A DNA stretch of 64,000 nt from Conexibacter stalactiti (GTDB taxonomy: Bacteria; Actinomycetota; Thermoleophilia; Solirubrobacterales; Solirubrobacteraceae). Where the stretch lies: the NCBI RefSeq assembly GCF_035967765.1, contig NZ_JAYWIT010000011.1, one strand, 5' to 3'. Under the pieces are notes generated by a model that saw only the letters and a list, made by a program, of their open reading frames with translations, made no database searches and was not told the DNA's origin. Position numbers and translations under genes: made by a program. Every line of letters starts with the position of its first letter. The first letter of the stretch is position 1. Below are positions 17,038 through 26,935 of the stretch, one piece after another.

Positions 17038-18621
17038 CTACTGCGGCTCCTGCTGCTGCTGTTGCTGCTGGTTGGTCCAGGCGTCGCCGTAGCGCATCTC
17101 CGGCAGCGCGGGCGGGCTGGCGACGTCGGCCATCTGCGGGCCGGCGCGGTCGGCGTCGTCGCCGTCCTCCAGCACCCAGGTGTCCTTCGAGCCGCCACCG
17201 CGGGAGGAGTTGACGATCATCGAGCCCTCCGTCAGCGCGACGCGCGTGAGGCCGCCGGGGACGATGTCGATCCGTTCGCCGAAGACGGCGAACGGGCGCA
17301 GGTCGACGTGGCGCGGGGCGAGCATGCCGTCGGCGCCGACGGTCGGCACGGTCGACAGCCGCACGACCTCCTGCGCGATCCACGCCTCGGGCTTGGCGCG
17401 GACCGCGGCGGCGACGCCGGCCAGCTCCTCCTCGCTGGCGTGCGGGCCGATCGTGACGCCCTTGCCGCCGGACTCGTCGGTCGGCTTGACGACGAGCTGG
17501 TCGATCCGCGACAGGACGTGCTCGCGCACCTCCTCGTCGGCGAGCAGGTAGGTCTTGACGTTCTCGAGGATCGGCTCCTCGCCGAGGTAGAACCTGATCA
17601 TCTCGGGCACGAAGTGGTAGACGGCCTTGTTGTCGGCGACGCCGGTGCCGAAGGCGTTGGCGATCGCGACCGAGCCGGCGCGATAGGCGCGCACGAGGCC
17701 GGGCACGCCGAGCAGCGAGTCGGGGCGGAACTCGAGCGGGTCGACGAAGTCGTCGTCGAGCCGCCGGTAGACGGCGTGGACGCGCACGAGGCCGCGCGTC
17801 GTGCGCATGTAGAGGACGTCGTCGCGCACGACGAGGTCGGAGGCCTCGACCAGCTCGACTCCCATCTGGCGCGCGAGGAAGGCGTGCTCGAAGTAGGCCG
17901 AGTTGAGCGAGCCGGGCGTCCACACGACGACGGTCGCCTCGCTGTCGGCCGACGGCGCGACCGAGCGCAGCGCCTTCAGCAGCAGCTGCGGGTAGTGGTC
18001 GACCGGGCGCACGCGGTAGTTCTGGAACAGCTGCGGCAGCAGCTGCGTCATCGCGGCGCGGTTCTCCAGCACGTAGGAGATCCCGGAGGGCGTGCGGACG
18101 TTGTCCTCGATCACCTTCCAGGAGCCGTTGGAGTGGCGCACGAGATCGCAGCCGGCGACGTGCGTGTAGACGCCGCCCGGCGGGCGGATCCCGTGCACGG
18201 CGCGGGCGAAGTTGGGCGAGCTGACGACGAGCCGCCACGGCACGATCCCCTCGCGGACGATCTCGCGCGCGTGGTAGATGTCGTCGACGAAGGCGTTGAG
18301 CGCGCGGATCCGCTGCGCCAGTCCGCGCTTGATCGAGCGCCACTCCTCGCCGCCGATCACGCGCGGGACGAGGTCGAGCGGGAACGGCCGCTCGCGGCTC
18401 GGCCCGTCGTCGCCGGAGGTCTCGAACGTGATCCCCTGGCGCAGGAAGGTCGCGTCGCGGCGGCGGCCGGCCTCGACGAGCCCGTCGGCGCCGAGTCGCT
18501 CCAGCTCCGCGATCAGCGCGGCGGCGTGGTGGCGCGGCCGCCCGTCCGGCTCGAACAGCTCGTCGAGGAAGGGGGCGCGCGGGTGGTAGCCGTCGAGCTG
18601 AGGGGCGGTCGCTTCGGACAT
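17038..18621 (-). CDS. Circularly permuted ATP-grasp type 2 protein
   Basis: The 527-residue protein matches the CP_ATPgrasp_2 family: 'PFPLDLVPRVIGGEEWRSIKRGLAQRIRALNAFVDDIYHAREI', 'RPPGGVYTHVAGCDLVRHSNGSWKVIEDNVRTPSGISYVLENRAAM' and 'DQLVVKPTDESGGKGVTIGPHA', where K and the Gly-rich loop bind ATP. The family is expected to form amide bonds with ATP, but no substrate is established. The C-terminus is unusual: it ends in a run of seven Gln and then EPQ, encoded by an almost pure CAG tract (about 17044-17071). It is first in the operon with alpha-E and transglutaminase-like genes. Confidence 0.9.
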   Translation of the reverse strand: MSEATAPQLDGYHPRAPFLDELFEPDGRPRHHAAALIAELERLGADGLVEAGRRRDATFLRQGITFETSGDDGPSRERPFPLDLVPRVIGGEEWRSIKRGLAQRIRALNAFVDDIYHAREIVREGIVPWRLVVSSPNFARAVHGIRPPGGVYTHVAGCDLVRHSNGSWKVIEDNVRTPSGISYVLENRAAMTQLLPQLFQNYRVRPVDHYPQLLLKALRSVAPSADSEATVVVWTPGSLNSAYFEHAFLARQMGVELVEASDLVVRDDVLYMRTTRGLVRVHAVYRRLDDDFVDPLEFRPDSLLGVPGLVRAYRAGSVAIANAFGTGVADNKAVYHFVPEMIRFYLGEEPILENVKTYLLADEEVREHVLSRIDQLVVKPTDESGGKGVTIGPHASEEELAGVAAAVRAKPEAWIAQEVVRLSTVPTVGADGMLAPRHVDLRPFAVFGERIDIVPGGLTRVALTEGSMIVNSSRGGGSKDTWVLEDGDDADRAGPQMADVASPPALPEMRYGDAWTNQQQQQQQEPQ

Positions 18622-18761
18622 CGTGGCAGCGATTCTCTACCCCGGCGCGGGGTATCGGCATTCGCCGCATGGAGTGTGATCGGACAGGCGGGGTGGCCCG
18701 AATGGCATTGTCGTGCGCCGAGCTGGCATGTGCGAACTCGTTTGAATCTGATTGATCTTGG

Positions 18762-18776
18762 ACAGAACTGCTCTGT
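18762..18776. promoter_or_regulatory. Short inverted repeat upstream of the GH78 gene
   Basis: ACAGA-ACTGC-TCTGT, with perfect 5-bp arms, lies 28 bp before the GH78 start inside the 182-bp intergenic region 18622-18803. This region separates divergent promoters for the ATP-grasp operon and the GH78 gene. It could be an operator; I see no convincing sigma-70 hexamers around it. Nothing else is recognisable in this interval. Confidence 0.3.
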
Positions 18777-18803
18777 TTCGCGCAGGAAAGAGCGAGGAGA
18801 GCA

Positions 18804-21800
18804 ATGCGAAGTCTTGGGAGAACCACCCTGGCACGGGTGGCGGTGTCGGCTGGCTGCGTGCTGGCCGCGGGCGGGGCGAGTGCCGCGACGGCCGCGGCCG
18901 ACGTGCCGGCGCCGAGTCAGCTGACCGTCCGCGACCAGGAGCGGCCGCTGAACGTCGAGGGTCCGCCGCAGTTCGGCTGGATGCCGGGCAGCGAGCGCGG
19001 CGACGACGTTCAGAGCGCCTACCAGCTGCGTGTGCAGCGGCCGGGCGACGACGATCCCGTCTGGGACAGCGGCAAGGTCGACTCCGACGCGCAGGCGTAC
19101 GTCGGCTACGAAGGGCCGAGACTGGCGGTCGGCGCCAGCTACGAGTGGACCGTCCGCACCTGGGACGGCGACGGCGACGCCTCGCCGTGGGCGCCGGCGG
19201 CGCGCTTCGACACAGGCCTGCGCGACGGCGACTGGTCGGGGGCCAAGTGGATCCGCCGGATCACGACCGGCAACGACTCCGCGATCGACTTCACGCTCGC
19301 GCGCAAGCAGGTCCAGGTCGGCGGCAGCCCCGTCGTGCGCGCCCGCGCCTACGTCTCGGCGATGGGGCAGTACGAGCTGCACGTGAACGGCACGCGCGTC
19401 GTGCGCGACTCGAGCTTCTACTACCCCAACGAGGCGCAGTACACGGCGACCGACGTGACCGCGCAGGTCACCGCCGGCCAGCCGCTCGCGCTCGCCGCCA
19501 GATACCACTACTGGACGTGCACCTGCCAGGGGCGCGCGAACGGCCCCGCGTCGAACACGACGCTCGCCGCCGCGGCCGCGCCCGGCGACACCGCGCTGAA
19601 GGTCAACTCGGTCGGCGTCTTCGACGTCGGCGACCAGGTCGACGTCGGCAGCGGCGCCGACAGAGAGCGCGTCACCGTGACGGCGATCGGCACCGCCGGA
19701 GCCGCCGGCAGCGGCGTCACCGTGACGCCCGCGCTCACCAGAGCGCAGGTCGAGAGAGCGGCCGTCGTCGACCTCGCCGGCCCCTCGGGCCTGATCGCGA
19801 AGGTCGTCGTCGACCACGCCGACGGCTCGCGCCAGACCTTCGTCACCGACGAGAGCTGGAGCGTCTCGAAGGACAGAGCGCTCACGAACGAGACGCTCAC
19901 CTACCGCAACGGCGACGCCGGCGACCGCGTCGAGCGTTACGACGCGCGCCTGGAGCAGCCCGGCTGGGACACCGCCGGCTTCGACGACTCCGGCTGGGAG
20001 CAGGCGTACGCGATCGGCGCCCATCCGCGCCCGGTCAACCCGCTGCGCACGACCTTCACGCACCTGGAGCCGTCGATCGCCGGCGTCACGCGCAAGCTGC
20101 ACAGACCGGTCTCCGTCAGAGAGCTGGCCGACGGCACCGTGATCGCCGACATGGGCCGCGTCGTCGCCGGCGTTCCGCGCGTGCGCTTCCGCGAGGGCGT
20201 CGCCGGACGGCAGATCACGCTGCTGACGAGCTTCCGCCTCAACAACACGCTGCTCGCCGCGCCGGCCGCCGCGGGCGACGCGACGGTGAAGGTGAGAGCG
20301 GTCGGCAACTTCGTCGCGGGCGACCGCATCACGGTCGACGCGCCCGGCATCAACAAGGGCGAGGGCGATCCCGAGGTCCGCCGCATCGTCGCGGTCGGCA
20401 CGGCCGGCGCCGACGGCACGGGCATCGTGCTCGACCGGCCGCTGGAGCGCGCGCACGCGAACCTCGCCTATGTCGAGGGCTCGCGCGCCGGCACCGACAA
20501 CCAGGACACGCAGTCGAGCAACCTCGCCAACTACTACACGCAGAAGGACGGCGCGCAGACGGCCGAGCCGTACCAGTACTGGGGCTGGCGCTATCTGCAG
20601 GTCAGCGCCCCCGGCGCCGGCGAGCCGCTGAACGCGAGCGACCTCGTCGCCGTCGAGCAGCACACCGACGACCGCGACGAGCGGCTGGCGCGGTTCGAGT
20701 CCGACGACGCGACGCTGAACGCCGTCTTCGAGCTGATGCGGCGCTCCGGCCGCGACTCGGTCCAGGACACCTACCTCGACACGCCGACGCGTGAGAAGGC
20801 CGGCTTCCTCGGCGACGGCGTCGACATCTCGTGGGCGAACATGCTCGCGCTCGGCGAGCGCAACGCGACCGTGCGCGGCATCCGCGACGCGATCCACTCG
20901 CAGACGCACAGCTGGACGGCGGCGAGCAACGGCTACTGCACGGCACTGGAGGTGCCGTGCTCGTATCCGAGCCTCGGGACGCCCGGCCGCATGAACTCGG
21001 TCTATCCCAACGGCGACAACATGCGCGACATCCCCGACTACACGGAGATGTTCCCCGACTGGGTCTGGCGCTACTACCTGACGACCGGCGACAGAGCGCT
21101 GCTGGAAGAGGCCTACCCGGCGATGCAGGCGGTCTCCGCCTACGTCAACGGCGCGGTCGCCGGCAGCGGCGACGCGGCCGGGCTCGTCTTCGACCTGCCG
21201 GGCGGCACCAGCTCCTACAGAAACGGCATCATCGACTGGCCGGCGCCGATGCGCTACGGCTACACCTTCGACGACAACGCCGCCCGCACCGTCCACAACG
21301 CCTCCGGCGTCGGGGCGATCCGCGCGACCGCGGAGGCGGCGAGAGTGCTCGGTCGCGGTGGCGAGGCGGCGCAGTACGGCCAGTGGGCCGACGCGCTCAC
21401 CGGCGCGATCAACGGCAAGCTGGTGCGGCCGAGCGGCCTCTACACCGACGGCCTCTCGCGCCAGCCCGGCAACGCGCAGATCGACAACAGCGCGCAGCAC
21501 GCGCAGAGCTACCCGATCTACTACGGCGTCGCGCCGAGAGCGCAGTGGCCGGTCCTCGCCGACGAGATCGAGCGGCTCGGCATGAACCAGGGGCCGATGA
21601 CGCTCCACATCCTGCTCGACGCGCTCGCCAGAGCCGGCCGCGACGACGCGGTGCTGCGCCTGCTCACCGATCGCGCGGGCGATGGGCCTGCCCGCACGAT
21701 CGCCGAGGGCGGCACCTTCATGTGGGAGCAGTGGAGCCCCGGCTGCACGACCCCGCGCTGCGCCGAGCCGAACGTCAGAAGCAGCGACAGCCACTCGCAC

Positions 21801-22580
21801 GGCTGGGGCTCGTGGGCGATCGTCGACGTCGTCGAGACGCTGCTCGGCGTGAAGGTGACCAGCCCGGGCGCGGCGACCGTCGCGATCGAGCCGCCGACGC
21901 TGCGCGGCGACCGCCTGCGGACCGCGAGCGGGTCGGTCTGGACCCAGCGCGGCACGGTCGCGGTCAGATGGGCGCGCGGTGAGCGCGGCATCACGCTCGA
22001 CGTGAGCGTGCCGACCAACCAGCGTGCCGAGGTGCGGATCCCGGGCGTGACCGACGCCGCGGGCGTCACCGCCAGCGGCGCGGGCGCACCGCGCTTCGAG
22101 CGGATCGAGGATGGCGCCGCCGTCTTCACCGTCGGCTCGGGCGACGCGCGCTTCGAGCCGGCCGCGGCGACGCCGCCTCCGGGCCCGCCGACGCCGGGCG
22201 GCGGTGGCGGCACCCCGCCGACGCCGCCCGCGCCGCCGGCCAGAAGAGCGCCGGCGAGAAGAGATCGCGTGGAGCCGAAGCTGACGGCGGTCAAGCTCGT
22301 CGGCGATCAGCGGATCCGCGTGCGAGGAACGCTCGCGCTGCGGCTGCGGCTGTCGGAGCGCGCGACCGTGAAGGTCACGCTCCAGCGCGCCGTCAGAGGC
22401 CGCTGGCGCGCCGCCGGCAACGTCTCCAAGACGCTCGCCGCCGGCAACCGCACGCTGAAGGTGAAGCTCGGCAAGCGCCCGGCGGGGAGGTACCGCCTGA
22501 CGCTCGTCGCACGCGACAGAGCGGGCAATCGCTCGGTCGCGAGAACGGTGCGGTTCAGCGTGGTGAGAGCAAGAAGATGA
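18804..22580 (+). CDS. Exported GH78-family alpha-L-rhamnosidase with internal duplicated modules
   Basis: The protein has 1258 residues. ATG 18804 follows GAGGAGAGC and opens a signal peptide to about residue 33. N-terminal Fn3-like and rhamnosidase N-domains ('QFGWMPGSERGDDVQSAYQLRV') precede the (alpha/alpha)6 barrel. The barrel carries the GH78 signature DTPTREKAGFLGDG at about 659-672, whose acidic residues are expected to bind substrate. The two inserted modules at about 251-327 and 480-557 resemble each other (GDxxxKVxxVGxFxxGDxxxV, then GTAGAxGxG). A Gly/Pro linker (about 1130-1160) leads to a basic C-terminal beta domain. It releases terminal alpha-L-rhamnose outside the cell. The GH106-like enzyme upstream is a likely functional partner. 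Confidence 0.88.
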   Translation: MRSLGRTTLARVAVSAGCVLAAGGASAATAAADVPAPSQLTVRDQERPLNVEGPPQFGWMPGSERGDDVQSAYQLRVQRPGDDDPVWDSGKVDSDAQAYVGYEGPRLAVGASYEWTVRTWDGDGDASPWAPAARFDTGLRDGDWSGAKWIRRITTGNDSAIDFTLARKQVQVGGSPVVRARAYVSAMGQYELHVNGTRVVRDSSFYYPNEAQYTATDVTAQVTAGQPLALAARYHYWTCTCQGRANGPASNTTLAAAAAPGDTALKVNSVGVFDVGDQVDVGSGADRERVTVTAIGTAGAAGSGVTVTPALTRAQVERAAVVDLAGPSGLIAKVVVDHADGSRQTFVTDESWSVSKDRALTNETLTYRNGDAGDRVERYDARLEQPGWDTAGFDDSGWEQAYAIGAHPRPVNPLRTTFTHLEPSIAGVTRKLHRPVSVRELADGTVIADMGRVVAGVPRVRFREGVAGRQITLLTSFRLNNTLLAAPAAAGDATVKVRAVGNFVAGDRITVDAPGINKGEGDPEVRRIVAVGTAGADGTGIVLDRPLERAHANLAYVEGSRAGTDNQDTQSSNLANYYTQKDGAQTAEPYQYWGWRYLQVSAPGAGEPLNASDLVAVEQHTDDRDERLARFESDDATLNAVFELMRRSGRDSVQDTYLDTPTREKAGFLGDGVDISWANMLALGERNATVRGIRDAIHSQTHSWTAASNGYCTALEVPCSYPSLGTPGRMNSVYPNGDNMRDIPDYTEMFPDWVWRYYLTTGDRALLEEAYPAMQAVSAYVNGAVAGSGDAAGLVFDLPGGTSSYRNGIIDWPAPMRYGYTFDDNAARTVHNASGVGAIRATAEAARVLGRGGEAAQYGQWADALTGAINGKLVRPSGLYTDGLSRQPGNAQIDNSAQHAQSYPIYYGVAPRAQWPVLADEIERLGMNQGPMTLHILLDALARAGRDDAVLRLLTDRAGDGPARTIAEGGTFMWEQWSPGCTTPRCAEPNVRSSDSHSHGWGSWAIVDVVETLLGVKVTSPGAATVAIEPPTLRGDRLRTASGSVWTQRGTVAVRWARGERGITLDVSVPTNQRAEVRIPGVTDAAGVTASGAGAPRFERIEDGAAVFTVGSGDARFEPAAATPPPGPPTPGGGGGTPPTPPAPPARRAPARRDRVEPKLTAVKLVGDQRIRVRGTLALRLRLSERATVKVTLQRAVRGRWRAAGNVSKTLAAGNRTLKVKLGKRPAGRYRLTLVARDRAGNRSVARTVRFSVVRARR

Positions 22581-22586
22581 GCTGAT

Positions 22587-22613
22587 CGGGAGGGCGGCTG
22601 TGCCGCCCTCCCG
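22587..22613. terminator. Bidirectional intrinsic terminator between GH78 and ABC permease
   Basis: A perfect 12-bp stem (CGGGAGGGCGGC / GCCGCCCTCCCG) with a 3-nt TGT loop lies 6 nt after the GH78 stop. CTTT follows on the plus strand. The convergent permease gene ends at 22617, so the stem can serve both strands. Confidence 0.75.
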
Positions 22614-22616
22614 CTT

Positions 22617-23408
22617 TCAGCGCGACATCTGTTGGTACCGCCGGATTGCCAACGGCGCGAAGATCGCGATCAGCACCAGCGGCCAGACGACCGCCATCAG
22701 GATCGCGTGCTGCTCGATCCAGCTCGTCCCCGCCGGATCGCCGTTGCCGAACAGCTCGCGCGCGGCGCCGACGGTCGAGGAGAGCGGGTTCCAGGCCGCG
22801 ATCGTCCCGAGCCAGTCGGGCATCTGCGACGGTGAGACGAAGATCGCCGAGATCATCGTGAACGGGAACAGCAGCCCGGAGATGTTGCCGGCCGACTCGA
22901 TCGAGGTGATCGCGAGGCCGATCCAGATCCCGATCCACAGCACCGAGAAGCGCAGCAGCAGGAGCAGCCCGACGGCGAGCAGCGCGTTGCCGACCCCGTC
23001 GTGCCAGCTCCAGCCGACCGCCAGCCCCATCGCGATCATCACGACGAAGTTGATGACGGCGTTGATCATCGCCGCCAGGCAGCCGCCGCCGAGGATCGCC
23101 GCGCGTGACATCGGCATCGCGCGGAAGCGATTGGTGATCCCGCGCTCGGCGTCCATCGCGATCCCGAACAGCGATTCGCTGATGCCGAAGGCGGCCGCCA
23201 TCACGAACAGGCCCGGCATCAGGTACTCGCGGTAGTCGGCGCCGCCGGGGACGACGATCGCGCTGCCGAAGACGTAGCCGAACAGCAGGATCGACATCAC
23301 CGGGAAGGCGAGGCTCCAGGCGATCCGCGCTGGCTCGTAGCGCCAGTGCAGCAGGTCGCGCACGGCCAGTGTCCAGGTGTCCTTCGCCGTCCAGCGCAGC
23401 GAGTTCAT
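22617..23408 (-). CDS. DrrB-type ABC-2 transporter permease
   Basis: The 263-residue protein has six predicted membrane helices. It contains the ABC-2 signature region 'LGTIAAWNPLSSTVGAARELFGNG' and 'GLLFPFTMISAIFVSPSQMPDWL'. The ATG at 23408 overlaps the stop of the ATPase gene (ATGA), so the two are co-translated. Together they form an exporter of the daunorubicin-resistance (DrrAB) class, which exports hydrophobic drugs or lipids. The divergent TetR gene and its operator indicate induction by an exported or toxic small molecule; the substrate is unknown. Confidence 0.9.
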   Translation of the reverse strand: MNSLRWTAKDTWTLAVRDLLHWRYEPARIAWSLAFPVMSILLFGYVFGSAIVVPGGADYREYLMPGLFVMAAAFGISESLFGIAMDAERGITNRFRAMPMSRAAILGGGCLAAMINAVINFVVMIAMGLAVGWSWHDGVGNALLAVGLLLLLRFSVLWIGIWIGLAITSIESAGNISGLLFPFTMISAIFVSPSQMPDWLGTIAAWNPLSSTVGAARELFGNGDPAGTSWIEQHAILMAVVWPLVLIAIFAPLAIRRYQQMSR

Positions 23409-24394
23409 GCCGCCACCTCCGTCGTGTCCGCGGCCGGGTCGTCGCTCTCCGCGCGCGTGCCCGTCAACTGCATGAAGACGTCGTCGAGCGTCGGCTGGCG
23501 CAGCGCCACGTCCTCGACCGCGACCGCCGCCGCCTGCAGGCCGGCGAGCACGTCGGTGAGGCTCGCGACGCGGTCGTGCACCGGCGCGCTGACGCGGCGC
23601 CGCTCGCGGTCGACGTCGGGCGTCGCGCCGCTGACGCGCGCGACGATCTCGGTCGCCTCGTCGAGCTGCCGCTCGTCGCGCAGCACGAGGTCGACCTGGC
23701 TTGCGCCGAGGCGCGACTTCAGCTCGTTCGGCGTGCCGTCGGCGATCACGCGGCCGCGGTCGACGACCGAGATGCGGTCGGCGAGCTGGTCGGCCTCGTC
23801 GAGGTAGTGGGTCGTCAGCAGCACGGTCGTGCCACCCGCGACCAGCGTGCGCACGACCGACCACACCTCCATGCGGTTGCGCGGGTCCTGCCCGGTCGTC
23901 GGCTCGTCGAGGAACAGCACCTTCGGCGCCGTCACGAAGCTGACGGCGAGGTCGAGCCGTCGCTTCATCCCGCCCGAGTAGCCCTTCGCCTGGCGGTCGG
24001 CCGCCTCGGTCAGGCCGAACTGCTCCAGCAGTTCGTCGGCGCGCTTGCGCGCGGCGCGCGGGGAGAGGTGGTGCAGTCTCCCGAACATGACGAGGTTCTG
24101 GCGGCCGGTGAGGATCTCGTCGATCGCGTCCGTCTGGCCGGTCAGGCCGATGCGGGTGCGCACCTGCGCGGCCTGCGTCGCGACGTCGAAGCCGGCGACC
24201 TCGGCGCGGCCGCCGTCGGGGCGCAGCAGCGTCGTGAGGATGCTGACCGCCGTCGTCTTGCCGGCGCCATTGGGACCGAGCAGGCCGAGCACGCTGCCCT
24301 CGGCGACCTCGAGGTCGAGGCCGTCCAGCGCCAGCTTGTCGCCGTAGCGCTTGCGCAGCCCGGAGGCGACGATCGCGGGTCTGGTGGTCGTCAC
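23405..24394 (-). CDS. DrrA-type ABC transporter ATP-binding protein
   Basis: The 329-residue protein has Walker A GPNGAGKTTAV, Q-loop 'GLTGQTDAIDEILTGRQNL', signature 'YSGGMKRRLDLAVSFV' and Walker B 'KVLFLDEPTTGQDPRNR'. The H-loop follows in 'VLLTTHYLDEADQL'. The C-terminal 100 residues are the DrrA-type extension ('LRQPTLDDVFMQLTGTRAE'). GTG 24394 is chosen because GAAGGGAG precedes it. It is first in the operon and is transcribed away from the TetR gene across the 24424-24452 operator. Confidence 0.92.
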   Translation of the reverse strand: MTTTRPAIVASGLRKRYGDKLALDGLDLEVAEGSVLGLLGPNGAGKTTAVSILTTLLRPDGGRAEVAGFDVATQAAQVRTRIGLTGQTDAIDEILTGRQNLVMFGRLHHLSPRAARKRADELLEQFGLTEAADRQAKGYSGGMKRRLDLAVSFVTAPKVLFLDEPTTGQDPRNRMEVWSVVRTLVAGGTTVLLTTHYLDEADQLADRISVVDRGRVIADGTPNELKSRLGASQVDLVLRDERQLDEATEIVARVSGATPDVDRERRRVSAPVHDRVASLTDVLAGLQAAAVAVEDVALRQPTLDDVFMQLTGTRAESDDPAADTTEVAA

Positions 24395-24423
24395 TGATTC
24401 ACTCCCTTCTCTATCTGAGTACA

Positions 24424-24452
24424 GCGTACGGTGTTGCGCGTACACCATACGC
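24424..24452. promoter_or_regulatory. TetR-type operator, 11-bp inverted repeat
   Basis: GCGTACGGTGT (24424-24434) and ACACCATACGC (24442-24452) are inverted copies with one mismatch, separated by 7 nt. The site sits centrally in the 77-bp gap between the divergent exporter and TetR genes. It overlaps the -35/spacer of the tetR promoter, so binding would repress both directions. Confidence 0.75.
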
Positions 24453-24461
24453 AGTTATAGT
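24434..24461 (+). promoter_or_regulatory. Promoter for the TetR gene, probably leaderless
   Basis: TTGCGC (24434-24439), a 16-nt spacer and TATAGT (24456-24461) predict a start of transcription at or just before ATG 24472. No ribosome binding site is present, consistent with a leaderless mRNA. The operator overlaps the -35 and spacer. Confidence 0.5.
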
Positions 24462-24471
24462 TCCGCATGCA

Positions 24472-25221
24472 ATGGCGACCCCCGATGACAGAAGAGCCGC
24501 GTCCGACGAAGCGCTGCGGATGCTGTGGCAGCCGAGCGCGCGGCCGGCGCGCGGGCCGAAGCCGAAGCTGACGCTGGAGCAGGTCGTCGACACCGCGATC
24601 GAGCTGGCCGACGACGTCGGGCTCGACGCGATGTCGATGCGGGCGGTCGCGAGAGTGCTCGGCGTCGGCGCGATGTCGCTGTACCGCTACGTGCCGAGCA
24701 AGGAGACGCTCGTCGAGCTGATGTTCGACGCCGTCCTGCGGCGGCAGCCGCGGGCCCACGAGCTGCCCGGCCACTGGCGCGAGCAGCTGGAGGCGGTCGC
24801 GCGGCTCGATCTCGCCTTCTACCTGCGCCATCCGTGGGTGCTGGAGATCTCCGGCTCGCGCCCGCCGCTGGGCCCCGGCACCTTCGACGTCTATGAGTCG
24901 GTGCTGCGCGTCGTCGCCGACACCGGCCTGACGAAGGCCGAGCTGTCGCCGGCCGTCTCGTCGCTCGCCGCGTATGTGCGCGGCGCCGCGCACGGTGAGC
25001 TGATGAAGGCGCGCGCCGTGCGTGAGAGCGGCATCTCCGACGAGGAGTGGTGGGGGGCGCGCGACGAGTTCTGGCAGCACCACTTCGACCCCGAGCGCTA
25101 TCCGACGATCACCGCGATCTACACCGCGGGCGGCTACGAGAACGCGCCCGACGAGTTCGAGTTCGGCCTGCAGCGACTGCTCGACGGGCTCGGCGTGCTG
25201 ATCGACAGACGCCGCGGCTGA
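24472..25221 (+). CDS. TetR-family repressor of the DrrAB-type exporter
   Basis: The 249-residue protein has a DNA-binding domain at about 35-85 ('LTLEQVVDTAIELADDVGLDAMSMRAVARVLGVGAMSLYRYVPSKETLVELM'). A ligand-binding domain of the TetR_C_1 type follows ('ELPGHWREQLEAVARLDLAFYLRHPWVLEI'). About 33 residues precede the HTH, including a basic PARGPKPK. It is divergent from the ABC genes with a strong palindrome between, the classic arrangement for drug-responsive autorepression. The ligand is unknown. Confidence 0.9.
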   Translation: MATPDDRRAASDEALRMLWQPSARPARGPKPKLTLEQVVDTAIELADDVGLDAMSMRAVARVLGVGAMSLYRYVPSKETLVELMFDAVLRRQPRAHELPGHWREQLEAVARLDLAFYLRHPWVLEISGSRPPLGPGTFDVYESVLRVVADTGLTKAELSPAVSSLAAYVRGAAHGELMKARAVRESGISDEEWWGARDEFWQHHFDPERYPTITAIYTAGGYENAPDEFEFGLQRLLDGLGVLIDRRRG

Positions 25222-25232
25222 GCGGCGGCGGC

Positions 25233-26849
<1,617 letters not shown>

Positions 26850-26885
26850 GCAGTGCTCCTTCGATGCGCGAGGTTCTCGGACGGG

Positions 26886-26935
26886 GACAGCCGCGACGAC
26901 CGGTGATCACCGGTCGTGGCTCGTGGGCGGCTGTC
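26886..26935 (-). promoter_or_regulatory. Nested hairpin in the leader of the ABC-F gene
   Basis: An inner perfect 22-bp palindrome (26896-26917, centred on GATC, half-site ACGACCGGTGA) is enclosed by outer arms GACAGCCGC (26886-26894) and GCGGCTGTC (26927-26935). On the minus strand it lies between a possible 5-codon leader ORF and the ribosome binding site of the ABC-F gene. It could be an RNA attenuator or, as DNA, a repressor operator. Confidence 0.6.

Noticed and set aside
16075..18924. A 949-codon plus-strand frame opposite the alpha-E/ATP-grasp genes
   Set aside because: It is antisense to well-supported family members and has no recognisable domain.
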